64,000 nucleotides of DNA from Bradyrhizobium sp. CCBAU 53338 (GTDB lineage: Bacteria > Pseudomonadota > Alphaproteobacteria > Rhizobiales > Xanthobacteraceae): NCBI RefSeq assembly GCF_015291665.1, contig NZ_CP030048.1:186001-250000 (forward strand), written 5' to 3'. A program made the position numbers and the translations under genes. Position 1 is the first letter of the stretch; each line of letters begins with the position of its first letter. Shown here piece after piece: positions 1-8,205 of this stretch. The notes under the pieces are model-generated. The model made no database searches. It saw only the letters and a list, made by a program, of their open reading frames with translations, and was not told the origin of the DNA.

Positions 1-879
1 AACGACGTCGAAGTCACGCTGGAAGCAAACCCGACCAGCGTCGAAGCCACGCGCTTCGCCGGCTATCGCTCAGCCGGCGTCAACCGCGTCTCGCTCGGCG
101 TGCAGGCGCTGGATGATGCCTCGCTGAAAGCGCTCGGCCGGATGCACAGCGCGCGCGAGGCGCTCGATGCCGTCGCCATCGCGCGCCGCTCGTTCGATCG
201 CTACTCGTTCGACCTGATTTACGCGCGCCCCGACCAGACGCCGGCGATGTGGGCCGATGAGCTGCGGCTCGCGATCGACGAGGCAGCCGAGCATCTGTCG
301 CTCTATCAATTGACGATCGAGGAAGGCACGCCGTTCTTCGGCCTGCACCAGGCGGGTAAATTGAAGACGCCCGACGAAGCGGTCGCGCGTGCGCTCTACG
401 ACGTCACGCAGGAGACCTGCGACAAGCTCGGCCTGCCCGCCTACGAGATCTCCAACCACGCGCGGCGTGGCGCCGAGTGCCGGCACAATCTGGTGTACTG
501 GCGCGGCGAGGAATATGCCGGCATCGGTCCCGGCGCCCATGGCCGCCTCGACATCGACGGTATCAGGCACGCCACCGCCACCGAGAAGCGTCCCGAAGCC
601 TGGCTGATGCGGGTCGAAACCAGCGGCGACGGCGTCGTCACCGACGACCTCCTCAACAGCGAAGAACGCGCCGACGAATTCTTGCTGATGGGGTTGCGGC
701 TTGCGGAGGGCATCGACCCTGAGCGCTACAAGGCGCTGTCCGGCCGTCCGCTCGATCCCGGCCGCATCGCGCTCTTGCGCGAGGAAGGCGCAATCACGGT
801 CGATGCAACGGGACGGCTGCGGGTGACCAGCAGCGGCTTCCCCGTGCTGGATGCGGTGGTTGCGGATCTCGCAGCGTAG
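1..879 (+). CDS. hemW: HemW-type radical SAM heme chaperone (5' partial)
   Basis: The reading frame is open from base 1, so the protein lacks its N-terminus, including the radical SAM CxxxCxxC cluster site. 292 residues remain. The visible start (EVTLEANPTS, then GVNRVSLGVQAL) and the later YEISNHAR and NLVYWRGEEYAGIGPGAHG stretches are typical of the HemN/HemW family. HemW delivers heme to apoproteins rather than acting as a coproporphyrinogen oxidase. The lack of the HemN-specific extension and the nearby rsmI-yraN-gshB genes favour hemW over hemN. It converges on the next gene with only two bases between stop codons. Confidence 0.9.
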   Translation, partial: NDVEVTLEANPTSVEATRFAGYRSAGVNRVSLGVQALDDASLKALGRMHSAREALDAVAIARRSFDRYSFDLIYARPDQTPAMWADELRLAIDEAAEHLSLYQLTIEEGTPFFGLHQAGKLKTPDEAVARALYDVTQETCDKLGLPAYEISNHARRGAECRHNLVYWRGEEYAGIGPGAHGRLDIDGIRHATATEKRPEAWLMRVETSGDGVVTDDLLNSEERADEFLLMGLRLAEGIDPERYKALSGRPLDPGRIALLREEGAITVDATGRLRVTSSGFPVLDAVVADLAA

Positions 880-881
880 CG

Positions 882-2114
882 TTACGCCCCAAAACTCTTC
901 GGCGAGCCCGCGACCGCAACACCGCCGCCCGTCGTCACCTTCATCACCGCGAGCCCGCGCTCGTTGGTGCCATCGGCGCGGAAGCGGAACAGGCCGTCGA
1001 TGCCGGCGAAGCCCGAGGGGTTGGTGAGAACGTCGGGCGAGAAGCGCGTGCCGCCCTGCGTGCGCGCGAGCGCTGCGACGAGCGCGACCGCGTCATAGGC
1101 GAGCGTCGCCGTGCGGATCGGCTCGGCTCCGTATTTGGTGCGATAGCGGCCGGAGAAGGCACGAAAACCGGCGGGGTCCGGTGCGGCGTAGAGGCCGCCC
1201 TGCAACGCGGGGCTCGCATAGACACGCGGGCTGTCCCACAACCCGGTGCCGAGCAGCTGGATGTTGCGCAAATTGGCGCCAGCCGCGGTCATCGCATCCG
1301 CCACCGAGACGACGGCGTCGCCGTCATCGGCAATGAAGAGCGCATCGGCGCTACCGAGCTGCTGTGCCACGGTCCGCGCAGGCGTCGCGCGATCGGCGCC
1401 ATATTTCTCGAACGCGACGACGCGGCCGCCACGCCGTGGCACCGCAGCCTTCACTGCGGCCTCGACCACATTGCCATAGGCATTGTCAGGCACGAGCACG
1501 GCGACGGAGCGCTTTCCGATGCCGGCCGAGTATTCGATGATGCGGTTGACGTCGGACTCCGGCAGGAAGCTCAGGAGATAGACGCCACGGCCGGCGATGC
1601 TCGAATCGGTCGAGAACGCGATGACGGAAATGCCGCGCGTGCGCGCGACTTGCGCCACCGCCGGCACCGACTGCGCGAACAGCGGCCCCAGAATGATCTC
1701 GGCGCCTTCGTCGACTGCCTGCTGCGCGCCGGCTTGCGCGCCCTGCGGGCTGCCATTGTCGTCCTTGATCAGGAGCTGGATGTTCGGATTCTGGAACTCG
1801 GCCAGCGCCATCTCGGCAGCGTTGCGCATGGATTGCGCGGCAAGCCCGGCATTGCCGGCGGCCGAGAGCGGCAGGATCAACCCGACCTTCACCCCGCCGG
1901 TGCCGGCGGTCGTCGCCTGCTGCTGGGGGCCGGCCGGCTGCGCCGGCGGCGAGGAACCGGAGAACGGGCTGGAAAACTGGCTGAGGCTCTGCTGGACGCC
2001 GGCGCAGGCCGACAGCAATGGCGTGCCGAGCAGCAGGCCAAGCGCACTCCGCCGGGTCGCCCCTGACATCAGGGACCTCTCGACGGGAAATTTCAGATCA
2101 CGCGGGCCCACCAT
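882..2114 (-). CDS. Penicillin-binding protein activator / LivJ-like periplasmic-binding lipoprotein
   Basis: A 410-residue lipoprotein. A twin-arginine-flavoured n-region (TRRSALG) leads into a hydrophobic stretch and the lipobox LLSAC, so Cys37 is the likely lipidation site. A proline-rich linker is followed by a type I periplasmic-binding fold (VGLILPLSAAGNAGLAAQSMRNAAEMALAEF begins it; the middle holds GPLFAQSVPAVAQVA). The family contains branched-chain amino-acid receptors and LpoA-like PBP1A activators. Its place between hemW and rsmI, with no ABC transporter beside it, favours the LpoA-like role. Possible starts are ATG at 2114 (purine-rich AGAAGAGAAG upstream) and ATG at 2069 (GAGAGG upstream, more compact signal peptide). 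A GTG/ATG start at 2141 is less likely. Confidence 0.82.
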   Translation of the reverse strand: MVGPRDLKFPVERSLMSGATRRSALGLLLGTPLLSACAGVQQSLSQFSSPFSGSSPPAQPAGPQQQATTAGTGGVKVGLILPLSAAGNAGLAAQSMRNAAEMALAEFQNPNIQLLIKDDNGSPQGAQAGAQQAVDEGAEIILGPLFAQSVPAVAQVARTRGISVIAFSTDSSIAGRGVYLLSFLPESDVNRIIEYSAGIGKRSVAVLVPDNAYGNVVEAAVKAAVPRRGGRVVAFEKYGADRATPARTVAQQLGSADALFIADDGDAVVSVADAMTAAGANLRNIQLLGTGLWDSPRVYASPALQGGLYAAPDPAGFRAFSGRYRTKYGAEPIRTATLAYDAVALVAALARTQGGTRFSPDVLTNPSGFAGIDGLFRFRADGTNERGLAVMKVTTGGGVAVAGSPKSFGA

Positions 2115-2465
2115 GGCAGCTTCTCTTCTGACCGGCCGCAAGCCGGCCAGTCATAAACTCTTTCCCCGACACAAGCCGCGGATTCAGGCATATTGTCGGC
2201 AAATAGTTAACCAAAACAAAAGGATAATGATCGCTTAACGCGACAGCCCCTAACATTCCTGGCCAGCTGTTTGCCGTTCGTCGTCCAGCATCAAGGCGCG
2301 GTTTCCGCCGCGAATATGGCGCTGGCACTTCATTCCCTGGGGAATGTGATGCCGGGCCGATCACATTCCAGTCCTTCTCCGCTCCGGCTCAGTATCCTGG
2401 CCCCCACGATCTTTTTCGGCGGACCGGTTCCCAGCCCCTGAGATCATGCCTAAGTTCGATTCATT
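2115..2465. other. Divergent intergenic region with two overlapping inverted repeats
   Basis: A 351-base gene-free region between the divergent lipoprotein gene and rsmI. The left half is AT-rich for this genome (around 2200-2240) and probably carries the promoters. The right half holds CATTCC/GGAATG and GGAATGTGAT/ATCACATTCC, two inverted repeats that share bases and cannot both form as hairpins. No coding sequence was seen. Confidence 0.6.
2330..2369 (+). promoter_or_regulatory. Overlapping inverted repeats upstream of rsmI
   Basis: CATTCC at 2330-2335 pairs with GGAATG at 2340-2345 (loop CTGG). GGAATGTGAT at 2341-2350 pairs perfectly with ATCACATTCC at 2360-2369 (9-base loop). Bases 2341-2345 are shared, so the two hairpins exclude each other, as in an attenuator. 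Alternatively the longer repeat is a DNA operator with 10-bp half-sites. It lies about 97-136 bases before the rsmI start. Function is inferred from symmetry only. Confidence 0.45.
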
Positions 2466-3428
2466 ATGCGCGCAAAGCCGGCCCCGATAAATACGACTGA
2501 AGCTATGGACGCCGCCCCGCGCGGGTTCTCCATCGACGCCCACCGGCTGGCGGCGCCGAAGGCGGCGGCCGGCCTCCATCTGGTCGCGACCCCGATCGGC
2601 AATCTCGGCGATATCACGCTACGCGCGCTGCAAACGCTGGCGGGGGTCGATGTCATCGCCTGCGAGGATACCCGCATCACGCGCCGCCTGACCGAGCGTT
2701 ACGACATCTCGGCGCAGCTCAAGCCATACCACGAGCACAATGCCGAGGCCGCGCGGCCAAAAATCCTGGAGGCGCTTGCGGCCGGCGGCTCGATCGCATT
2801 GGTGTCGGATGCCGGCACACCGTTGATCTCCGATCCCGGCTACAAGCTGGTGCGCGAGGTCTGCGCCGCCGGCCATGCCGTCTATGCGCTGCCAGGACCA
2901 TCGTCGGTGCTGGCGGCATTGTCGGTTGCAGCCCTGCCGACCGACCGCTTCTTCTTCGAGGGTTTTCTGCCGGCGAAGTCCGCCGCGCGACGTTCGCGCC
3001 TGGCCGAGCTCGCCCGCATCGATGCGACGCTGGTGATGTTCGAATCCGGCAACCGGATGCAGGCTACCTTGACCGATCTCGCCGAGATCATGGGTGATCG
3101 AGATGCCGCGGTCTGCCGCGAGCTGACCAAGCTGCATGAGGAGGTCAGGCGTGCGCCCCTGGCCGAGCTCGCGCGACAAGCGGACGCGCCGGAAACGCGC
3201 GGCGAGTTCGTGCTGGTGATCGGCCCACCTGACGCCGACGCCGACGTGCTGGCATCGGATGCGCTGGACGATCTGCTGCGCGCGCAACTCACCACAAACA
3301 GCGTCAAGGATGCCGTCGCCCACGCTGTCGCGCTCTCGGGCCGGCCGCGCCGCGAGGTCTATGCCCGCGCGCTCGAGCTCGCCAAGAATCTGCACAAGGA
3401 TGTGCGAGGCGACGATGGCGAAGACTAG
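2466..3428 (+). CDS. rsmI: 16S rRNA C1402 ribose 2'-O-methyltransferase RsmI
   Basis: 320 residues of the tetrapyrrole-methylase (SAM-dependent) fold. [19 protein letters not shown] at about residues 37-55 is the family's N-terminal signature, followed by [25 protein letters not shown] and the ALPGPSS loop that forms the SAM pocket. RsmI methylates the ribose of C1402 in the decoding centre of 16S rRNA. The length is slightly above the usual 285-290 because of about 35 extra N-terminal residues. ATG at 2505 is an alternative start that removes some of them. yraN overlaps the 3' end by 14 bases. Confidence 0.95.
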   Translation: MRAKPAPINTTEAMDAAPRGFSIDAHRLAAPKAAAGLHLVATPIGNLGDITLRALQTLAGVDVIACEDTRITRRLTERYDISAQLKPYHEHNAEAARPKILEALAAGGSIALVSDAGTPLISDPGYKLVREVCAAGHAVYALPGPSSVLAALSVAALPTDRFFFEGFLPAKSAARRSRLAELARIDATLVMFESGNRMQATLTDLAEIMGDRDAAVCRELTKLHEEVRRAPLAELARQADAPETRGEFVLVIGPPDADADVLASDALDDLLRAQLTTNSVKDAVAHAVALSGRPRREVYARALELAKNLHKDVRGDDGED

Positions 3429-3813
3429 GGATGAGGAACCGAAGGTCGCCTCGCCCGAGCGCGTCGCCGCGTTCCGCACCGGGATCTCCGCCGAGAGCCG
3501 TGCCGCCGCCTATCTGATGGCCAAGGGCTACCGCATCCTCGCCAAGCGCTATCGCACGCCGCATGGCGAGATCGACCTCGTGGCGCGCCGCCGCAACCTG
3601 ATCGCCTTCGTCGAGGTCAAGGCACGCGCCAGCCTGGATGAGGCCGCCTATGCGGTGACGCCACGCCAGCAGCAGCGCATCATCGACGCCGCGCAGGGCT
3701 GGCTTGCAGCGCATCCCGAGCATGCGGAATTCGAATTGCGATTCGACGCCATGCTGATTGCGCCGCGCTCACTTCCGCGCCATGTGTTGGCGGCATTCGA
3801 CGCCTCGACCTGA
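3415..3813 (+). CDS. YraN family protein (UPF0102, endonuclease-like fold)
   Basis: 132 residues of the UPF0102/YraN family: [20 protein letters not shown], then [25 protein letters not shown], which contains the E-x-D...E-x-K arrangement of restriction-endonuclease-like folds. The biochemical role is not established. The ATG at 3415 is chosen because it starts the conserved region with a short leader and overlaps the rsmI end by 14 bases, which suggests translational coupling. A start further upstream would run deep into rsmI. rsmI-yraN-gshB is a common alphaproteobacterial order. Confidence 0.9.
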   Translation: MAKTRDEEPKVASPERVAAFRTGISAESRAAAYLMAKGYRILAKRYRTPHGEIDLVARRRNLIAFVEVKARASLDEAAYAVTPRQQQRIIDAAQGWLAAHPEHAEFELRFDAMLIAPRSLPRHVLAAFDAST

Positions 3814-3823
3814 AAGGCAGACC

Positions 3824-4768
3824 ATGAAACTCAACGTCGCCGTCCAGATGGACCCCATCGCCCGCATCAACGTCAAGGGCGATTCCACCTTCGCGCTGCT
3901 CCTGGAGGCGCAGAAGCGCGGCCATGGCCTGTCCTACTACACGCCCGACAAGCTCTCGATGGTCGGCGAGGAAATCGTCGCGCCGGTGCAGATGCTGACC
4001 GTGCGCGACGAGCCCGGCAATCACTTCACTCTTGGCGAGCCCAAGCGCGAGGCGCTGAACGGCTTCGACGTGGTATTGCTGCGCCAGGATCCGCCGTTCG
4101 ACCTCGCCTACATCACCTCGACGCATATGCTGGAGCGCATTCATCCGAAGACACTGGTCGTCAACGATCCGGCCTCGGTGCGCAATGCGCCCGAAAAACT
4201 TTTCGTGATGAATTTTCCGCAGCTGATGCCGCCGACCCTGATTTCGCGCGACCTCGACGAGATCAACGCATTCCGCGACAAGTACGGTGCCGTCGTCATG
4301 AAGCCGCTGCACGGCCATGGCGGCGCCGCGGTGTTCCGCGTGATGCCGCAGGACATGAATTTCGGCTCGCTCTACGACATGTTCTCGGTGACGTTCAAAG
4401 AGGCCTGGGTGATCCAGCAGTTCATTCCCGAGGTGAAGCTCGGCGACAAGCGCATCATCCTGGTCAACGGCGAGTTCGCCGGCGCGGTGAACCGCGTGCC
4501 GGCGGCCGACGACCTTCGCTCCAACATGGTGCGCGGCGGCGCGGCCAGGGAGACCGAGCTTACCCCACGCGAGCGCGAGATCTGCGCCACCGTCGGCCCG
4601 GCGCTGCGCGAGCGTGGCCTGCTGTTCGTCGGCATCGACGTCATCAACGGCAACCTCACCGAGATCAACGTGACCTCGCCCACCGGCATCCGCGCCATCG
4701 CGCGGCTCGGCGGGCCCGACGTTGCGGCCAGGATCTGGGACACGATCGAGCAGAAGCGGGCGAAGTAA
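3824..4768 (+). CDS. gshB: Glutathione synthetase
   Basis: A 314-residue ATP-grasp ligase that joins gamma-glutamylcysteine and glycine in the cytoplasm. It begins [20 protein letters not shown], typical of GshB, and has [30 protein letters not shown] (nucleotide-binding loop), [20 protein letters not shown] and the C-terminal EINVTSPTG metal/ATP site. The start at 3824 follows an AAAGGCAG Shine-Dalgarno stretch ten bases after the yraN stop, and probably belongs to the rsmI-yraN-gshB operon. Confidence 0.97.
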   Translation: MKLNVAVQMDPIARINVKGDSTFALLLEAQKRGHGLSYYTPDKLSMVGEEIVAPVQMLTVRDEPGNHFTLGEPKREALNGFDVVLLRQDPPFDLAYITSTHMLERIHPKTLVVNDPASVRNAPEKLFVMNFPQLMPPTLISRDLDEINAFRDKYGAVVMKPLHGHGGAAVFRVMPQDMNFGSLYDMFSVTFKEAWVIQQFIPEVKLGDKRIILVNGEFAGAVNRVPAADDLRSNMVRGGAARETELTPREREICATVGPALRERGLLFVGIDVINGNLTEINVTSPTGIRAIARLGGPDVAARIWDTIEQKRAK

Positions 4769-5069
4769 AATTCTGCATTGATTGCGTTGGGGAGCCGACA
4801 ATCTCTCCCCGCCGTCATCCCGGCATTCACTAACCACCCGTTCACCATGACGCCCTGCGTTCTCATCCGAATGCGGGCGCGCACCCGCGTGTTTCTACGG
4901 GGGCCGGCGCCGCTCGAATAACGCGGCGTTCACCATCTGCCCAAAACGCACACAGTCACGCGGCATCACACTCGCCCTCGCAACACCCCTTATACTTTTA
5001 CTCCCTACTCATCGATGCGGGGGAACCCGCCACGTGCGGTTCGAGTGCCCCGCGTAAGAGTAGAAGCGT
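4769..5069. other. Intergenic region before the cpa genes
   Basis: 301 bases without a coding sequence. The last 60 bases hold a compact folded element (see 5008-5053). The sequence around 4813-4830 resembles half of the CGTCAT...CCCGG palindromic repeats common in Bradyrhizobium. The promoter for cpaB should lie here, possibly near the AT-rich TTATACTTTTA at about 4990-5000. No operator was recognised. Confidence 0.5.
5008..5053 (+). other. Predicted folded RNA element just before cpaB
   Basis: GCGGG-GGAA-CCCGC (5017-5030) makes a five-pair stem with a GNRA-type tetraloop and is followed directly by CACGTGCGGTTC. An alternative fold pairs GCGGGG with CCCCGC (5048-5053) around an inner GAACC...GCGGTTC stem. 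The tetraloop hairpin followed by ACGTGCGGTTC resembles the 3' half of group II intron domain V, but the matching 5' strand is not convincing and no intron protein is nearby. It ends 16 bases before the cpaB ATG. Confidence 0.35.
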
Positions 5070-5891
5070 ATGAATACCGCACGCATTGTCGTTCTCGTCA
5101 TCGCGCTCGGCGCCGGCGGCGTCGCTGCGTATCTGGCGAGCCACTACGACAACAAGCCGGCGCCCGTTCTCCCGGTGGCCGAGAAGCTGCCGACGGTCGA
5201 GGTGCTCGTCGCCAAATCCGACATCCAGCTCGGCCAGGCCGTGAAAGCCGAGGATCTGCAATGGCAGACCTGGCCGCAGGCGACCGCCAGCAGCGCCTTC
5301 ATCCGCCGCGACAACCGGCCCGACGCGCAGACCCAGATCGCCGGCTCGATCGCGCGCGTGCCGTTGATGCAGGGCGAACCGATCCGCGAGCAGAAGCTGG
5401 TGAAAGCCGATGGCTCCGGCTTCATGGCCGCGATCCTGCCGACCGGCATGCGGGCCGTGTCCACCGAGATTTCAGCCGAGACCGCCGCCGGCGGCTTCAT
5501 CCTGCCGAACGACCACGTCGACATCGTGCTGACGCGCCGCCTGAAGAACCCCGACGGCGCCAACACCAACGGGCAGACCGGCGGCAATGACCTGATCCTG
5601 TCGGAGGTCATCCTCACCAACATCCGTGTGCTCGCGATCGACCAGGCACCGAAGGAAAAGGACGGCCAGAGCTCCCTGCTCGGCAAGACCGTCACCCTCG
5701 AGCTGCGGCCCGACCAGGTCGCCGCGCTCTCGGCCGCGCGCCAGGGCGGCACGCTCACACTTGCACTGCGCAGCATCACCGATGCCAACGCCGCCGACGG
5801 CTCGCCCGAGGACCAGGCGCTGAAGCGTCCGGGCGGCATCAGCGTCATCCGCTACGGCGTGCAGGCACGACAACTGACGTCACAGAAGTGA
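5070..5891 (+). CDS. cpaB: Flp pilus assembly protein CpaB (RcpC)
   Basis: 273 residues. An N-terminal membrane anchor (residues 4-24) precedes a SAF domain with the sequence ILPTGMRAVSTEISAETAAGGFILPNDHVDIVLT, diagnostic of CpaB/RcpC. The protein sits in the periplasm and is thought to modulate or stabilise the CpaC secretin, with possible peptidoglycan contact through the SAF domain. It is the first of four tightly spaced genes cpaB-C-D-E; cpaC starts ten bases after its stop. Confidence 0.95.
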   Translation: MNTARIVVLVIALGAGGVAAYLASHYDNKPAPVLPVAEKLPTVEVLVAKSDIQLGQAVKAEDLQWQTWPQATASSAFIRRDNRPDAQTQIAGSIARVPLMQGEPIREQKLVKADGSGFMAAILPTGMRAVSTEISAETAAGGFILPNDHVDIVLTRRLKNPDGANTNGQTGGNDLILSEVILTNIRVLAIDQAPKEKDGQSSLLGKTVTLELRPDQVAALSAARQGGTLTLALRSITDANAADGSPEDQALKRPGGISVIRYGVQARQLTSQK

Positions 5892-5901
5892 TGGGGACAG
5901 C

Positions 5902-7419
5902 ATGAAGTATGGGGACTATCGGACGGGCCTGCGCATTCGGGGGAAGCGCGCCGGCTCGTTCTGGGCAGGGGCAATGCTGATGCTGGGGCTGATGGCAGCC
6001 CCCGATGTCGTCCGCGCCGCGGATGCGCCGGTCGGCGACCAGGCGCCGATGCAGGCACCGGACCTCGGCGTGGCGCCGGTCGCGTCCATCGCGCCCGCCA
6101 GGACGCGCTCGCTGTCGCTCGGCGTCGGCAAATCGGTCGTGATCGACCTGCCGCGCGAGGTCAAGGACGTGCTGGTGGCCGACCCCAAGATCGCCAATGC
6201 AGTGATCCGCTCGTCGCAGCGCGCCTATATCATCGGCGCCCAGGTCGGCCAGACCAACGTGGTGTTCTTCACCGCCGACGGCCAGCAGGTCGCCTCCTAC
6301 GACATCGCGGTGAAGCGCGACCTCAACGGCATGCGCGCGGCACTGCGCCAGTCGCTGCCGGGCGTGCAGATCGAAGGCGTCGGCGACAGCGTGATGCTGA
6401 CCGGGTCGGTGTCGAGCCCGGTCGAGGCCCAGCAGGCCGGCGACGTCGCCGCCAAGCTGGTCGGCAGCCCGGACAAGGTCGTCAACAACATCGTCGTGCG
6501 CGGCCGCGACCAGGTGATGCTGAAGGTCGTGGTCGGCGAAGTCCGCCGCGACATCGTCAAGCAGCTCGGCGTCGACCTCAGCGCCAGCCTGAATGCCGGC
6601 ACCGCGGTGGTGAACTTCAACAATTCCAACCCGTTCACGGTTTCGGGCGGACCGCTGGTCAGCGGCAACGGGCTCGGCGTGAGCGGTCTCACCAAGGGCG
6701 TCGCCACCGTCACCGCCACCATGCGCGCGATGGAAAGCGCGGGCGTGATGCGGACGCTGGCCGAGCCGAGCCTGACGGCGATCTCGGGCGAATCCGCGAC
6801 CTTCGTCGCCGGCGGCGAGTTCCCGATTCCGGCGGGCTATTCCTGCGATCCGACCACGCATGTCTGCACCACCCAGATCACCTACAAGAAGTTCGGTATC
6901 TCGCTGAACTTCACGCCGGTCGTGCTCAGCGAGGGCCGCATCAGCCTGCGCGTGATGACCGAAGTCTCGGAGCTGTCGAGCCAGAACGCCATCACGGTGT
7001 CGCAGGCACTGTCCTCGAACACCACGAACTCGATCACCATCCCCTCGGTCCAGACCCGCCGCGCCGAGACCACGCTCGAGATCCCCTCGGGCGGCTCGAT
7101 GGCGATGGCCGGCCTGATCCAGCAGCAGACCAAGCAGGCCATCAACGGCCTGCCGGGCCTCGACCAGGTGCCGATCCTCGGCTCGCTGTTCCGCAGCCAG
7201 GACTTCGTCAACAACGAGACCGAGCTGATGGTGATCGTGACGCCCTATGTCGTGCGCGCGGTCGCCCAGAAGGATTTGTCGCGCCCTGACGACGGCTTCG
7301 CACCGTCCTCGGATGCGCAATCGGCGCTGCTCGGCCGCATGAACCGCCTCTATGGCATCGCGCGCCGCGTCGATCCGATCGACGGCGACCGCGGCGATTT
7401 CGGCTTCATCATCGACTGA
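5902..7419 (+). CDS. cpaC: Flp pilus secretin CpaC (RcpA)
   Basis: A 505-residue outer-membrane secretin of the type II/III secretion superfamily. After a signal peptide (hydrophobic 24-40) there is the pilus N-terminal domain (LPREVKDVLVADPKIANAVI), a BON-like domain, and the C-terminal secretin core with VGEVRRDIVKQLGVDLSAS, FVAGGEFPIPAGY, ISLRVMTEVSEL and the signature LPGLDQVPILGSLFRS. A two-cysteine insert (SYSCDPTTHVC) follows the FPIPAGY loop and may form a disulphide in the periplasm. It forms the channel through which the Flp pilus leaves the cell. Confidence 0.96.
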   Translation: MKYGDYRTGLRIRGKRAGSFWAGAMLMLGLMAAPDVVRAADAPVGDQAPMQAPDLGVAPVASIAPARTRSLSLGVGKSVVIDLPREVKDVLVADPKIANAVIRSSQRAYIIGAQVGQTNVVFFTADGQQVASYDIAVKRDLNGMRAALRQSLPGVQIEGVGDSVMLTGSVSSPVEAQQAGDVAAKLVGSPDKVVNNIVVRGRDQVMLKVVVGEVRRDIVKQLGVDLSASLNAGTAVVNFNNSNPFTVSGGPLVSGNGLGVSGLTKGVATVTATMRAMESAGVMRTLAEPSLTAISGESATFVAGGEFPIPAGYSCDPTTHVCTTQITYKKFGISLNFTPVVLSEGRISLRVMTEVSELSSQNAITVSQALSSNTTNSITIPSVQTRRAETTLEIPSGGSMAMAGLIQQQTKQAINGLPGLDQVPILGSLFRSQDFVNNETELMVIVTPYVVRAVAQKDLSRPDDGFAPSSDAQSALLGRMNRLYGIARRVDPIDGDRGDFGFIID

Positions 7420-7470
7420 CACGAACGGTTTGGGGACCGGGGCAAGACAGGGGCAGGAGGGGACCAGGCG

Positions 7471-8205
7471 ATGACGAAGACATCGGATCGACGCCGCAAT
7501 TTGCGCATCGCGCTCGCATTGACGGGGCTCTCCGTCATGCTGGGCGCGTGCAACACCACGGGTGACGTCGTCACCACCCAGACGGTGCCGACCGACTACC
7601 GTATGCGCCATCCGATCGCGGTGCAGGAAGGCAAGCGCTCGATCGTGATCTTCGTCGGCAAGGCGCGCGGCGGCCTCTCGCCCGCGCAAGCGGCGGACGT
7701 GATGGGCATCGCCCGGGACTGGCTGCGCGAAGGCACCGGCTCCGTCGTCGTCGACGTGCCCGTCGACACCGCCAATTCGCGCGCGGCGGCGGCGACCTAT
7801 CGCGAGATCCGCGCCGTGCTCGGCAGCGGCGGCGTGCCCTCGCGCGTCATCGTCCAGCATTCCTATCGCCCCGAAGATCCCGGCCTGCTGCCGACCATTC
7901 GGCTGAGCTATTCCAAGATCACCGCGGTCGCCGGCCCCTGCGGGCTGTGGCCCGAGGACGTGGGCCCGTCGATCCTCGACCCCGGCTACAACGAGAACCG
8001 GCCCTACTTCAATCTCGGCTGCGCCACCCAGCGCAATCTTGCCGCGATGATCGACAACCCCGCCGACCTCGAGCAGCCGCGCGCCGAAACGCCGGCCTAT
8101 ACCGCGCGGCGCGATATCGCCTTCGACCGCTACCGCAAGGGCAATCCGACCACGACCACCTATCCCGAGGCTGACAAGGCCAAACTCAGCGAAACAGGCA
8201 AATGA
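7471..8205 (+). CDS. cpaD: CpaD family pilus assembly lipoprotein
   Basis: 244 residues starting with a lipoprotein signal whose lipobox ends LGAC (Cys27). The CpaD core is recognisable from VDVPVDTANSRAAAATYREIRAVL and the conserved C-terminal FNLGCATQRNLAAMIDNPADL segment. In the Caulobacter system CpaD is a periplasm-facing lipoprotein needed for secretin assembly. Its ATG lies 51 bases after cpaC, and its stop overlaps the cpaE start by four bases (ATGA). Confidence 0.93.
   Translation: MTKTSDRRRNLRIALALTGLSVMLGACNTTGDVVTTQTVPTDYRMRHPIAVQEGKRSIVIFVGKARGGLSPAQAADVMGIARDWLREGTGSVVVDVPVDTANSRAAAATYREIRAVLGSGGVPSRVIVQHSYRPEDPGLLPTIRLSYSKITAVAGPCGLWPEDVGPSILDPGYNENRPYFNLGCATQRNLAAMIDNPADLEQPRAETPAYTARRDIAFDRYRKGNPTTTTYPEADKAKLSETGK

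Noticed and set aside
5030..5052. GGTTCGAGTGCC resembling a tRNA T-arm upstream of cpaB
   Set aside because: No acceptor stem, D-arm or anticodon arm can be built around it.
5845..7860. Open frame of about 671 codons opposite cpaC
   Set aside because: His/Asp/Arg-rich antisense translation with no domain, fully overlapped by the secretin gene.
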